A stretch of DNA of 64,000 bases from Cryptomeria japonica (taxonomy: Eukaryota > Streptophyta > Pinopsida > Cupressales > Cupressaceae), in assembly GCF_030272615.1 (NCBI RefSeq), contig NC_081408.1, positions 605,545,673 to 605,609,672 on the forward strand, in the 5' to 3' direction. A program made the translations under genes and the position numbers. Position 1 is the stretch's first letter, and each line of letters opens with the position of its first letter. Positions 43,314 to 55,484 of the stretch are shown here, in pieces. The notes beneath the pieces are model-generated. The model did no database searches and had not been told where the DNA came from. It was given only the letters and a program-made list of their open reading frames with translations.

Positions 43314-44216
43314 ACACTAACATAATTTAATCCAAAAATAATAGCAATCATGATTACCACTTTCTTATAGATTGGGTTAAACTAATCCATTTTTCCAAAA
43401 CAAGGTTATAACATCTATGGAGGTTCATAATTCTCACAACTATGAACTCCCCTTTTGTCTCAAATATACTCTATTTTGATTTAGTACTTATCTTTTATTC
43501 AATTCATCACCAAAGATACAAAAAAAAAAAACTTCTTTCTTATTCTCATCATGTTATCCCCATATAAATTTATCACCTCCCTACAACAGTCTAACAATTT
43601 AGTGTAGAAGAAAAGTGAGATCAAATCAATAGTCCCAAAATTCCAACAATACAATGCAAGAGAAAAGAACTTGAAAAAAACAATAGTTCCTTCTTACTTT
43701 TTCTCTCCATTGTTTGTTCTATTATCTCATGGTCCAAATAAATTATAAGTTGAAATGGGAAGGAGAAATTTTTTTTTTTTTTTTTAATTCTCAACTTTGA
43801 TTTTCACTTTGGGCATATAGGCATACTTTTTCATGTCACAAATAACAACAAACAGCCTTATCTTTTTCAAGATTCATTAACCCATACAACTTCGGGAGTG
43901 GGGGCCTTCTATTGTTAATTCTATTGCATAGGTGGTCCCTTATAATTCAAAAAGTATATTTATTGCATTTAAAAAGCATATATTGATTGCTAGGTGTCCT
44001 CTTCACAAGGCTATTAACCTAGGTTCCTCTCTCTTCTCAAGAATTGAAATAGAAAATCATTTGCATTTGTTAAAATACTTTGAGCATTTTTTAATTACAT
44101 CTTTCCTCACTATTAAGTCATGTGTTTTTGTAATAATGCATTACACCCTTAGTGTTATTTCCCTACACCATATGCATTCCTACTAATATAATGTAATTTA
44201 AAATATATATCATAAT
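43314..44216. other. Intergenic DNA
   Basis: No gene was recognised; AT-rich with a poly-T run at about 43770-43786. Confidence 0.45.
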
Positions 44217-44990
<774 letters not shown>

Positions 44991-44998
44991 ATCTATCC

Positions 44999-45116
44999 AT
45001 ACCAATTGACCTTGTGTACAATAAAAATATATTCAAGAAATAGATCAAAATCTTACCTAATTGATCATCCACACCTTTTCGGCATACCCATTGCACACCA
45101 AGGTGCAATCACTAGT
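44999..45116 (+). mobile_element. Helitron-like 3' terminus, copy 2
   Basis: It matches 2042-2160 and again directly follows a CT-rich block. A 6-bp stem (TTGCAC at 45091-45096 with GTGCAA at 45103-45108) is followed by ATC, A and CTAG at 45112-45115, then T. Hairpin, CTRR end and T flank fit a Helitron 3' end. The EF-hand and PPR fragments at 41520-42180 lie upstream, where a Helitron body would be. Confidence 0.45.
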
Positions 45117-45298
45117 TTTATATAGTGTCATATTATGGGGGAAGAAAAGACATAATCAAGGGGGGTGTTGTGTGGATTATTTTGCCACTTCCTCACGAAG
45201 TGATATTGTGTTGTGGTATTCCTTTCACTTCCTTCTTTCTTGTATTTCATCTTTCTTTTCTACATTCTACAAAAGCAACTATCTAAGTCACAACAACA
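45117..45298 (+). other. Possible copia LTR piece
   Basis: AATCAAGGGGGG|TGTTGTGTGG near 45155-45175 looks like a polypurine tract joined to an LTR start. Only about 130 bases separate it from a gag start, so the arrangement is incomplete or rearranged. Confidence 0.25.
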
Positions 45299-45420
45299 TG
45301 GAGTGTAATGTAACCATTCTACCCTTAACTCCTTTCAATTATCATGATTGGAAGCTTAAAGTAATTCGTGTACTTAAAAACAAAGGCTTATACACTAATA
45401 CATTTGGCCTAAAATTCCGA
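45299..45420 (+). pseudogene. Copia gag N-terminal fragment
   Basis: From the ATG at 45299 the frame reads MECNVTILPLTPFNYHDWKL, then KVIRVLKNKGLYTNT. LTPFNYHDWK...L-NKGLY is the conserved opening of many plant copia gag proteins. Homology ends at about 45410, where a tandem-repeated non-coding sequence starts. Only the first 35-40 residues remain, so it is a fragment. Confidence 0.5.
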
Positions 45421-45600
45421 CAGAGTTTTCCGATGGCGAAGGTATATTGTGACCAAATTTGATTTTTTTTTGAAAAAATACCCGAATTCGTCGGAATTCT
45501 GATGATAATTTCACATTTGGTTTTGACGGAGAAGGCATAACTAATGAAATTTGTTTTTTTTGAAAAAAAGTGCCCGCATTCGTCGAAATTCTGACGAACA
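45411..45600 (+). repeat. Imperfect tandem repeat of about 85-90 bp
   Basis: Segments starting AAATTCCGACAG (45412), GAATTCTGATGA (45493) and AAATTCTGACGA (45585) share a following TTTGATTTTTTTTGAAAAAA-type run and CCCG(A/C)ATTCGTCG. CpG-containing TTCGTCG motifs stand out in this AT-rich region. Confidence 0.55.
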
Positions 45601-46676
45601 CGAGCATTACTTAAAAAAAACAAAAAAAACACCGTAATTCATTTTAACCCAGAGCAATAGTGCGCAAGCTTGGCATCAACCTTTGGCGCTGATGAACCCA
45701 AAGCAACCATGCGTGTGATCTCCTAAAAGGTTAGGCTCTACTTCATATGAATTTTCATTTTGGGGTTGCACACTATGTTTAACATCTAATGAGATGAAAA
45801 TATTTAAAATCCTTATTGAGGTTTAGGGTTTGGGGTTGTATTGGACACTGGATCCTTCAAGAGGCAACCTTGAAAACTTTCAACGGATCTCAAAGAAATC
45901 GGATCTCTCTTGGCTAAAAGAGTATATACCCATTTACTCGGATCCCTCTTGCAATGCCTCCGTATATCCATGCCAAAAATTCAATTTTTCATGAAATAAT
46001 AAAATAGAAATCAGATCTACTTAGCTTTAAATGTATTCTCCAACGGATCCTCATCAATGATGCATAGGTTTCTATTCCAACCAATGATCAATTCAACAAC
46101 ATTTTGGTTCATTTAAATACATCAATGGTGATTTTTCACCAAGGATTTGATCACATCTTGGTCATGATTTACTTGTTGGGTGTGCACTTTGCCAACCTTT
46201 AACCCGGAAATTCAATTCCATATTGAATTTGTAATATTTCTTAGCATAGAGCAATATCAATTCATGCCATTACAACATAGAGAACTTGATTACATTCAAT
46301 TGGGATTTAACAACCCATAATATAAAGAAACTCGATTGGCATCAATGCCCTTCTTCAACGCCTTACAATGTTGTCTGGATCAACTCACTCCGTCAAATTC
46401 TTCCATAGACTCCATGTGCTCCACCCCTACACGGAACATTGATGAATATCCGGCTCGACATTGGACATTGATGAATATCAAATTGATCAGGATAAATAGA
46501 AATTAGAATCGGCTATTAAATCTTGGTTCAAAATTTAGGTTTCATTTCTAGTTCATTTCTCCTTGGTGGTTGATCAACATAGGATTAAACTATATAATAA
46601 ATCACTAAATAAGCTTTTTACTCCAACTGCATCAACAATTTACACCACCATTACAATCCACTCTATCTGATTCTCC
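45601..46676. other. Intergenic DNA
   Basis: No product was recognised. A short phrase, ATTGATGAATATC, is repeated near 46440 and 46474. The end is the target site of element C. Confidence 0.45.
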
Positions 46677-46681
46677 ACTAC
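46677..46681. repeat. Left target-site duplication of element C (ACTAC)
   Basis: ACTAC precedes the 5' LTR and recurs at 54614-54618 right after the 3' LTR. Confidence 0.92.
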
Positions 46682-48310
46682 TGGTGTAGGAGCACCTAGG
46701 ACTTAGGCTCATAGTCCTTCCACAATTATGGCTTTCATTGACCTTAGCCAAGTCAGGTTCCTAATAAGGACTCTAGGAGGGTCCAAGGTGTGTGTGTGAT
46801 GTTTGATTTGAGTCAAATGCAGGCCTAGTTGAGTTGGTTTTCTTCCTAGGTTTGCATTTTGTGAATAGGTAGTAGTTTGAGTAGTTGAAATGGCCTTCTT
46901 GATGGTCAAAAGAGGCATGAATTGGTATGAGAATTGTAGAGGTTTAGAATAGTCTTAGGAATGTCTAAAAAGTCATGAGTAATGACTTGAAATAGGTTTC
47001 TTAGGTTGGAAAAACAAAATGTGGAAAGTTGTAAAAGTTGTCATGACAACTTTGGTCCTAAAGAGCTTAGCGGTGGAGTTAGGGATACCACAATGCCCTA
47101 GAATTCCTCCACACATGGGGAAGACTATTTAAACCTCCTCTTGCATGGTTACCAAGGTTGGAAGTTTGATTTTGTATGATTGACAATCTAAAACTACTCA
47201 TTTTCAGACTGTTATCACTATTTTTGGCTTATTTTGCATAAAATGTGAATGCTAATGGATTGAATCCATTGATCTAGTTTTGGATTGTAGTTCTTTGGTG
47301 TGTTCCAGTACTATTTGTTGCATTTTAATGCTTTGTAGATAGGGTGTGTTAGTGTTTTCATTGTTTTGTTTCCAATCAGCTAGTTTTGGCTTGTAAATAG
47401 CAATTTCATGTAAAATGGTTGCCCCATAGAATCCCTCGTGATACCATCACGACCTATTGGGAAATGGAAGGAAACCCATTGTACAGTGTAAATATGCAGG
47501 GAGGTGTTCTGGAAGTGATAATTGATATGGCTATCACCTTGTTCTAGGCGAGTCCAGGAGCAACTTGGCTAGAGAAGACAGGGTGAAAATTGAGAGCATA
47601 GTGCAGAGGTGAACACAAAACCTTAGCCAAATAATTTGGAGAGGTTCATGAGGTCCATACAAAGTTTCCACTTCAAGGAGAAGCCTTGACAAGACTTGTA
47701 GATGCCCATTTCACAAACTTGAATAGTCACTGTCAGTTAAGAGGCCTAAAAACCCTAGCAAACCCTCATTTTTGGGCTAGGGCACTGTACGGAAAGTTGG
47801 GAAACCAAAACCACCAAAATATCTTGGGGATAGGTGAATTATTGAAGAAAAATAAAAATTTTTGCAAGGTCTTTTGGACCATTTCCCTCAAAACCCTTGA
47901 AAACCGGATTTTGGAGGCCTAATAGGGGCTCATTCCTTGTAGCCCTATTTCTAGGCAAAATGGTGAAATCAGTAAGAAAGATAGTGAATGCAAACCATAA
48001 ATGGACCCAAATGAAATTCATTCCATGGTAAATGCTACCTCCACACCTCTGCAATGACTCACAACAATATTGGGGTGAAATTGACAAGTTGTTGTCAAGA
48101 TAGCAAAGTTGAGCATATGGAAGACACTTTGTAATGGTAGGGTTCCTAGTCAAACACTTGTTGCAAACACCTTGAGACTAGAAAAGAGAAATCCCTGGAA
48201 GAGATTGAGAAGGACTTGGAGGTCTTGGAGAAAAGCTAGACCTGGAGTGGTTGGTGGAATTGAGCAACACCAACTAGGTGAAGTGTGAGCAAGCTAGGAA
48301 AATCCCATCA
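46682..48310 (+). repeat. 5' LTR of element C
   Basis: It begins TGGTGTAGGAGC and ends AAATCCCATCA, 1629 bp. A TATA-like CTATTTAAAC is at 47125-47134, and a perfect 20-bp palindrome at 47034-47053. Confidence 0.94.
47034..47053. promoter_or_regulatory. Perfect 20-bp palindrome in the element C LTR
   Basis: AAAGTTGTCATGACAACTTT lies about 80 bases before the TATA-like box. It is unchanged in the 3' LTR at 53349-53368, while surrounding bases differ between the LTRs. A binding site for a dimeric factor is plausible but unproven. Confidence 0.55.
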
Positions 48311-48313
48311 AAT

Positions 48314-48325
48314 TGGTATCAGAGC
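48314..48325 (+). other. Primer binding site of element C
   Basis: TGGTATCAGAGC follows the 5' LTR after AAT. It is complementary to initiator tRNA-Met. Confidence 0.93.
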
Positions 48326-48384
48326 CTATAAGATTTGGTCTAGGTGAGTAGATGTCCTGAGTGGAATCTATAGGAGACAACACC

Positions 48385-49480
48385 ATGGTGATCAATGCAA
48401 AGTTGGAAAAGAAAGTGGACGATCAGGAGGAAGAGAATAGACTCCTAAAGGAAAAGTTGATTGAATTGGAAAGTAAGCTTGGTGAGATTGAAACCAAGGC
48501 AGATGAAGTGTTGGTAAAGGTTGAAGGAGAAGAAGGGAAGGGTAAAGAGGTGTTAGAGATAGACAAAGTACTTGAACCTAATCCTGTCTTAGAACAAGAA
48601 CCTTTCCTAAAGGCATTGAAAGCCTTAAGTGGTAAATCACTAGAAGGATTGCCATTGTTTACTGGTAAGATGGAAGCAGAAGTGGTTCTAGAATGGATAG
48701 AGGGCATGGAGAACCATTTTGAGTGTGAAGGCATAACTGAAGCTCAAAGAGTTAAAGTGGCCAAGTCTAGGATGAGAGGAGTTTCTCTCACATGTTGGAA
48801 ATTTGTGTAGGATGAGAAAGAAAATGAGTAAAACACCCATCTCTTCTTGGAAAGGGATGTTAGTCAAAATTAAAGAAGTCTATCTCCCTGATGACTATGA
48901 AGTGCAAATTCATAGAAAAAGAAAAAACCTAAGACAAAAAGACCTTGATGTAAGTGGATATACGAAGGAGTTTCACAAACTTAGCCTTAGATCTCATGCG
49001 GTGGAAGAAGAAATTCTTAAGGTTGCTAGGTACCTAAATGGACTACGGTGGAACATCCAAGAGAAAATCAGTCCAATGAGCCCAAAGATAGTTCATCAAA
49101 GCTATCAACTCGCCCTTAAATTGGAAGAAAAACTAAAAAGAAAACATGATTCAAGTAGTAATAGGGGCAGGGGTATAGGAAAAGAAAATAGAGGCCATAG
49201 GGGAGGCTTTGGAGGAAGAAACTCAGAGCAAAGAACACAAGGTGAGTCTAAACTCACTGAGCAACAAGAAAGTGGCACTGGTAAAGGAGGATTCAATAGA
49301 GGAAGGGGGTCAAACAGTGGTTTTAGAGGAAGGTCTAGTGGAAAAGGTAGAGGTTCCTCATATTTTGCCTCAATGAAGTGTTACCATTGCAAACAGCTTG
49401 GTCATCTAGCATATAGGTGTCGAGAGAAGGGATCATCATCACAGAATAGTGAACTACCTTCAAGAAGAGACTTCAAGTAG
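48385..49480 (+). pseudogene. Element C gag (one frameshift)
   Basis: The first ATG is at 48385 (an open GTG at 48361 precedes it). An N-terminal coiled-coil-like acidic/Lys-rich segment (residues about 1-60) is followed by the gag core, PLFTGKMEAEVVLEWIEGME. At about 48803-48810 the frame ends after LTCWKFV; the protein continues in another phase as SSWKGMLVKIKEVYLPDDYE, so an indel lies there. Then come a Gly/Arg/Ser-rich basic tail and a CCHC zinc knuckle, CYHCKQLGHLAYRC (about 49379-49420), for nucleic-acid binding. Gag forms the particle that packages element RNA. The stop at 49480 separates it from the protease frame that begins at 49449. Confidence 0.88.
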
Positions 49481-52400
49481 CAAGAATTCGGAGGTTGCCT
49501 TAGAATCAGAGGTAGGTGACAACTTGATGATAAGAAGAACTTTGATAAAAGAACCTGTCAGAGAAGGGCTTAGCCAAAGGAGGTCATTATTTAGGATCAA
49601 ATGCAAGATTATGGACAAAGTTTGCAAAGTGATCATTGATTCAGGATCAACAGACAACATAGTGTCAGAAGAGGTAGTGAGTAAGCTCAAGTTACAAAGG
49701 ATACCTCACAACAACCCATATAGAGTCACTTGGTTGGAAAAAGGCCAACATGTCCTAGCCAATGAGCAAGCATGGGTGGATTTCACCATTAGGAGGTATA
49801 AGGACAAAGTGTTATGTGATGTCCTACCCATGGATGCATGCCATCTTCTACTAGGAAGACCATGGCAATTTGATAGGCAAGCTATTCATGATGGAGACAA
49901 GAATGCATACTCATTCAAGAAAGATGGAGTCGCATTCAAGATCTAATCTATCCTTGAGGAAGGTGAAAAGAGGGCAGTAGGTCCTAATGTTCTTTTGGTG
50001 AGTGAAAAAAAGTTCTTGAAGACACTTGAGGAAGGTGAAGGTATAGGGTTTGCATTAGTGATGAAGCCTAAAGAGGAAGACAAGAAAGAGCAACTAAAAT
50101 TGCCAATAGAGGTTCAAGACCTATTGAAGAAGTTCAAAGGAATAGTGAATGATGGACAACCAACCACCTTACCTCCTAAAAGAGCCATAAGCCATCAAAT
50201 AGACTTTATTCCCAAAAAATCCTTACCTAACAAGGCAGCTTACAAGATGACTCCCCAACAAAATGTTGAGATTGCCAAGAAAATCCAAGAGCTTTTAGAC
50301 CAAGGCCTAATTAGGAAAAGCATTAGACCTTGTGTTGTACCTACCATTTTAGCCCCAAAGAAAGGTGGTACTTGGAGATTGTGCATTGACTCTAGGGCTA
50401 TAAATAGGATCACTATTAGATATAGGTTTCCAATTCCTAGAATAGAAGACCTAATGGATTGTTTAGGGGGAGCCAAATACTTTACCAAGATTGACTTTAA
50501 AAGTGGATACCACAAAATTAGGATTAAGGAGGGTGATGAATGGAAAACATCATTCAAGACAACAGAGGGTATTTATGAATGGCTTGTAATGCCATTTGGC
50601 TTATCCAATGCTCCAAGCACCTTCATGAGACTCATGAATGAGGTGATGAAGGACTTCATAGGTAAATTGTGGTGGTATACTTAGATGATATTCTCATTTT
50701 CAATAAGGATAGGGCAGATCATATTAATCATTTGCAAAATGTGCTACAAAGATTGAATGGAGAGAAGCTAACCATGAACTTGGACAAGTGTGAATTTGTT
50801 AAGAAGGAGTTGGTTTACCTTGGGTTTGTGTTGTCTTAAGGGAACCTCAAGATGGATCCAAGCAAGGTTGAAGCCATAGTAAATTGGCCTACTCCTAAGT
50901 CAGCAGCAGAGGTGAGAAGCTTCCATAGACTAGCTCAGTACTACAGGAAGTTCATTAGGCAATTCAGTGCTATATGTGCACCAATGTTGGACACTATTAG
51001 AGGTGGAATGAAGGAAAAGTTTTAGTGGAATGAACAAGAAAATAGAGGTTTTGAAACCTTGAAGGAGAAGATAGCTACTCAACCGGTGTTAGTGTTGCCT
51101 AGTTTTGAGAAACTCTTCACAGTGGAATGTGATGCAAGCAATGTTGCAGTAGGTCTTGTCCTAAGCCAAGAAGAAAGACCAGTAGCTTTTCATAGTGAGA
51201 AACTAAGTGATGCAAAGAGGAAATACTCCCTCATATGATTTGGAATTATATGCTTTAGTGCAGGCTTTGAGGAAGTGGAGACACTATCTCCTTCCTAAGG
51301 AATTTGTAGTCTATACGGACAACCAAGCCTTAAGCTTTCTAAAATCACAAGACAAACTCAGTCACAAACATATGAAGTGGGTGGAGTATATGAAATCCTA
51401 CACATTCACAATCAAGCACAAAAAAGGTCAATTAAACTGGGTTGTTGATGCATTGAGCAGAAGACTTTTGACAGTCCAAGAAATTCAGTTAAGGAGCATA
51501 GGTGTTGACAGTTTTAGAGACCTATACCCGGATGATGAAGACTTCTCAAATGCCTACAAGGTATGCAAAGAGTATCAAAATCATTTTCATAGTGAGCATT
51601 CAGATTTTACCTTGCAAGATGGGTTATTGTTTAGAGGAGGACAACATTGTGTGCCTAGAGGGTCAATGAGAGAAAATCTCATACAAGAGAAGCATAATGG
51701 CAGCCTTAGTGGCCATTTTGGAGTCAACAATACTCAAGAGTTAGTTCAAAGGTATTACTATTGGCCTAGGATGAATCAAAATGTGAAAAAGTATGTGGAG
51801 ACTTGTATTGTTTGCCAAAAGGCCAAGGGCACTTCTTCAAATGCCAGTTTATACCAACCTCTTCCTATACCAAATAGACCTTGGGAGTGCATTAGTATGG
51901 ACTTTGTAGTAGGATTACCAAGGACAAAGCAAGGATTTGACAACCTTTATGTCATAGTGGATAGATTTAGTAATATTGCCCACTTTGTACCTTGCAAGAC
52001 TACTCATGATGCATGTCATATAGCTCATTTGTTCTTCAAAGAAGGGGTAAGGATACATGGTTTACCCATGAGTATTGTTTCAGATAGGGATTCAAAGGTC
52101 ATGAGTCATTTTTGGAAGACACTTTGGCAAAAGCTTGGCACCAACCTATCTTTTGGATCAGCCTACCATCCACAAACAGATGGGCAGACTGAAGTGGTAA
52201 ATAGAAGCTTGGGAGACCTATTGAGGTGCCTTACCAAGGAGTATGGTCGGACATGGGATCAAGTGCTATCACAAGCTGAATATGCTTACAATGACACAAT
52301 AAATAGAACCACTGGCAAGAGCCCTTTTGAGGTGGTCTATGGTCTTCACCCAAGGGGTATATTGGAGCTAAGAGACTTAGGTAATGCAGCAAAAAGAAGT

Positions 52401-52976
52401 GGATATGTTGAAGATTTTGCTCATTCAATGAAGGAGGTACATGAATCAGTCAAGCAAGCATTGATGGAGAACACAAGTAATATTAAGCAAAAGGTTGATG
52501 AGAGAAGGAAGAACCTACAATTCCAAGTAGGAGATCTTGTCATAGTGCATCTAAACAAAGCAAGGCTACAACAAGGAGTACCTAATAAGTTGCAAATGAG
52601 AAGGTTGGGTCCATGTGCCATCCTAGCCAAGTATGGAGAAAATGCATACAAGGTGGACCTACCTAGTGACATAGGATTGTCACCGGTTTTCAACATAGAA
52701 GACTTAGTTGCTTACAAAGGACCAATCCAAGGTTCAGACAATAGTCACTCAGAGGTATCGGTTGATGTAAACAACCTTCAAATACCAGCAAGACCAAATC
52801 CAAAGGATGAAAAGGTATTGAGTTCAAGGGTCGCTAAGAAGACAAGGCACAAAATCTAATGGGAGAACCTAATTAAGTGGCAGGGCATGGATGATGCTGA
52901 GGCTACATGGGTTCTTGAGACAGAGCTTAATAAGTTAGGCATTGATCAAAATCTGATTCCCAAGGTGGTGACTTAG
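49449..52976 (+). pseudogene. Element C pol: protease, RT, RNase H, integrase, chromodomain (broken)
   Basis: The protease site IDSGST is at about 49635-49652. RT (50220-50960) has YKMTPQQNVEIAKKIQELLD, FTKIDFKSGYHKIR, VMPFGLSNAPSTF and YLDD. A frameshift just before YLDD (about 50667) ends the first frame at 50684. TAA at 50837-50839 and TAG at 51023-51025 follow. RNase H has [11 protein letters not shown] and, after a second frameshift near 51215, [10 protein letters not shown] and VYTDNQALSFL. Integrase has its zinc domain (HNGSLSGHFG; CIVCQKAK) and core residues in SMDFVVG, VSDRDSKVM and TDGQTEVVN, all intact. After a TAA at 52857-52859 a chromodomain remnant follows (WENLIKWQGMDDAEATWV), ending at 52974-52976. 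Confidence 0.92.
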
Positions 52977-52996
52977 TTTTCTTTTGTTTGGGAGAA

Positions 52997-54613
52997 TGGT
53001 GCAGGAGCCCCTAGGACTTAAGCTCATGGTCCTTCCACAATTTTGGCTTGTACTGACCTTAGCCAAGTCAGGTTCCTAATAAGGACTCCAGGAGGGTCCA
53101 AGGTGTGTGTGTGATGTTTGATTTGAGTTAAATGTAGGCCTAGTTGAGTTGGTTTTCTTCCTAGGTTTGCACTTTGTGAATAGGTAGTAGTTTGAGTAGT
53201 TGAAATGGCCTTCTTGATGGTCAAAAGAGGCATGACTTGGTATGAGAATTGGAGAGGTTTAGAATAGTCTTAGGAATGTCTAAAAATTCATGAGTAATGA
53301 CTTTAAATAGGTTGCTTAGGTTGGAAATACAAAATGTGGAAAGTTGTAAAAGTTGTCATGACAACTTTGGTCCTAAAGAGCTTAGTAGTGGAGTTAGGGA
53401 TACCACAATGCCCTAGAATGACTCCACACATGGGGAATACTATTTAAACCTCCTCTTTCATTGTTACCAAGGTTGGAAGTTTGATTTTGTATGATTGACA
53501 ATCTAAAACTACTCATTTTCGGACTGTTATCACTGTTTTTGGCTTATTTTGCATAAAATGTGAATGCTAATGGATTGAATCCATTGATCTAGTTTTGGAT
53601 TGTATTTCTTTGGTGTGTTCTAGTACTATTTTTTTCATTTTAATTCTTTGTAGATAGGGTGTGTTAGTGTTTTCATCATTTTGTTTCTAATCAGCCAGTT
53701 TTGGCTTGTAAATAGCAATTTCATGTAAAATGGTTGCCCCATAGAATCCCTTCATGCTACCATCATGACCTATTGGGAAATGGAAGGAAACCCATTGTAC
53801 AATTTAAATATGTAGGGATGAGTTTTGGAAGTGAATATTGATATGGTTATCACCTTGTTCTAGGCGAGTCCAAGAGCAACCTGACTAGAGAAGACAGGGT
53901 GAAAATTGAGAGCATAGTGCAGAGGTGAAAACAAAACCTTAGCCAAATAATTTGGAGAGTTTCATGAGGTCCATACAAAGTTTCCACTACAAGGAGAATC
54001 CTTGACAAGACCTGTAGATGCCCATTTCAAAAACTTGAACAGTCACTGCCAGTTAAGAGGCCTAGAAACCCTAGCAAACCCTCATTTTTGGGCTAGGGCA
54101 CTGTACGACAAGTTGGGATACCAAAACCACCAAAATCTCTTGGGGATAGGTGAATTATTGAAGAAAAATAAAACTCTTTGCAAGGTCTTTTGGACCGTTT
54201 CCCTCAAAACCCTTGAAAACCGGATTTTGGAGGCCCAATAAGGGCTCATTCCTTGTAGCAAAATGGTGAAATCGGTAAGAAAGATAGTGAATGCAAACCA
54301 AAAATGGACCCAAATGGAATTAATTCCATGGTAAATGCTACTTCCACACCTCGAAAATGAATCACAATAGTATGGGGGTGAAATTGTCAAGTTGTTGTCA
54401 AGATAGCAAAGTTGAGCATATGGAAGACACTTTGTAATGGTAGGGCTCCTAGTCAAACACTTGTTGCAAACACCTTGAGATTGGAAAAGAGAAAGCCATA
54501 GAAGAGATTGAGAAGGAATTGGAGGTCTTGGAGAAAATCTATACCTGGAGTGGTTGGTGGAATTGAGCAACACCAACTAGGTGAAGTGTGAGTAAGCTAG
54601 GCAAATCCCATCA
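52997..54613 (+). repeat. 3' LTR of element C
   Basis: It begins TGGTGCAGGAGC and ends AAATCCCATCA, 1617 bp, collinear with the 5' LTR apart from small indels and scattered substitutions. A purine-rich TTTGGGAGAA stands right before it. Confidence 0.94.
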
Positions 54614-54618
54614 ACTAC
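54614..54618. repeat. Right target-site duplication of element C (ACTAC)
   Basis: It is identical to 46677-46681. Confidence 0.92.
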
Positions 54619-55484
54619 CTTCTACTCCATCCAAATCTCTATTACCATTCACTTCATTTGATGAAGCGATTCTCATACCATCGATCATATCACTTGAATC
54701 ACAAATAATATCTGCAAATGAATAATCTAGTTCACCCATGTCCATTGCATATGCATAAAATATTAAAGAACTTCACATGCACACATTGCATAGATTTGTA
54801 TTTAACATTCAAGAACATAAAACAATTGGGACCTAACACAATATATTGTCCTTGGGACCTGAATTTAGTGCACATGCAACCACTACAACTTTTCATGCAT
54901 TTTGCAAACTTTCTCCAGTTACACATATCCAAGGACAATATATATCTACATGCAACCATTCACGTTTTCACGACACTCCTTTTTTCCCTTACGCATGGAC
55001 TAGTCTTTTTGCTGCCATATTTAAAAAAAATACTTTCCACGTGGCTTCAACCTCAACTTGCAAAGCATTTTTATCAATGGCTTCCATCATATCTTTCCTA
55101 GCAATACCAATAGTCACATCAATCACATTACACTAGCTTCATGTACCATCTACTTTTCTTATAGCCAACAAGCCACACATGTCTTGAATCATCTGATTCA
55201 ACACACATGTATAATTTTCATGATCACATTTATTACAACATTGATTTTATATCAATTTGACAACTTATCATGCATCTTTATATATTTACTTGTCATATTA
55301 TCATTATCCAATCTGAGTTCCAATCATCCATACCTCTAATTACCTTGAATTTAATTTTGCATAAATTAAACCTTCAAGTTAGAGGCAAGTTGTCATAATT
55401 ATTTTTGTCTCTAATTTTCTAAAACCATTTTCATGATTATTTGGTACAGTTTGGTAGCATTTGTGCAATTATATATCATGGCTA
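54619..55484. other. Intergenic DNA
   Basis: No product was recognised. Three overlapping frames of about 93-127 codons (54718-55339) are His/Thr/Phe-rich without motifs and lie in AT-rich DNA. Confidence 0.4.

Larger units (their letters stand above)
46682..54613 (+). mobile_element. Ty3/gypsy LTR retrotransposon C (chromovirus)
   Basis: The element is complete, 7932 bp, with ACTAC target duplications and long LTRs (46682-48310 and 52997-54613). The primer site is at 48314-48325 and the polypurine tract at about 52987-52996. Gag, protease, RT, RNase H and integrase follow in gypsy order (integrase last), ending with a chromodomain. This makes it a chromovirus. Chromodomains guide integrase to marked chromatin. 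Two frameshifts in pol, one in gag, and three premature stops disable it. Most catalytic residues, including YLDD and the integrase DDE triad, remain, so decay is limited. Confidence 0.96.

Noticed and set aside
48423-48734. Minus-strand frame over element C gag
   Set aside because: It is a Ser/Thr-rich shadow of the acidic gag sequence.
54718-55339. Overlapping plus-strand frames as a host gene
   Set aside because: No motif, no supporting splice or promoter signals, and high AT content.
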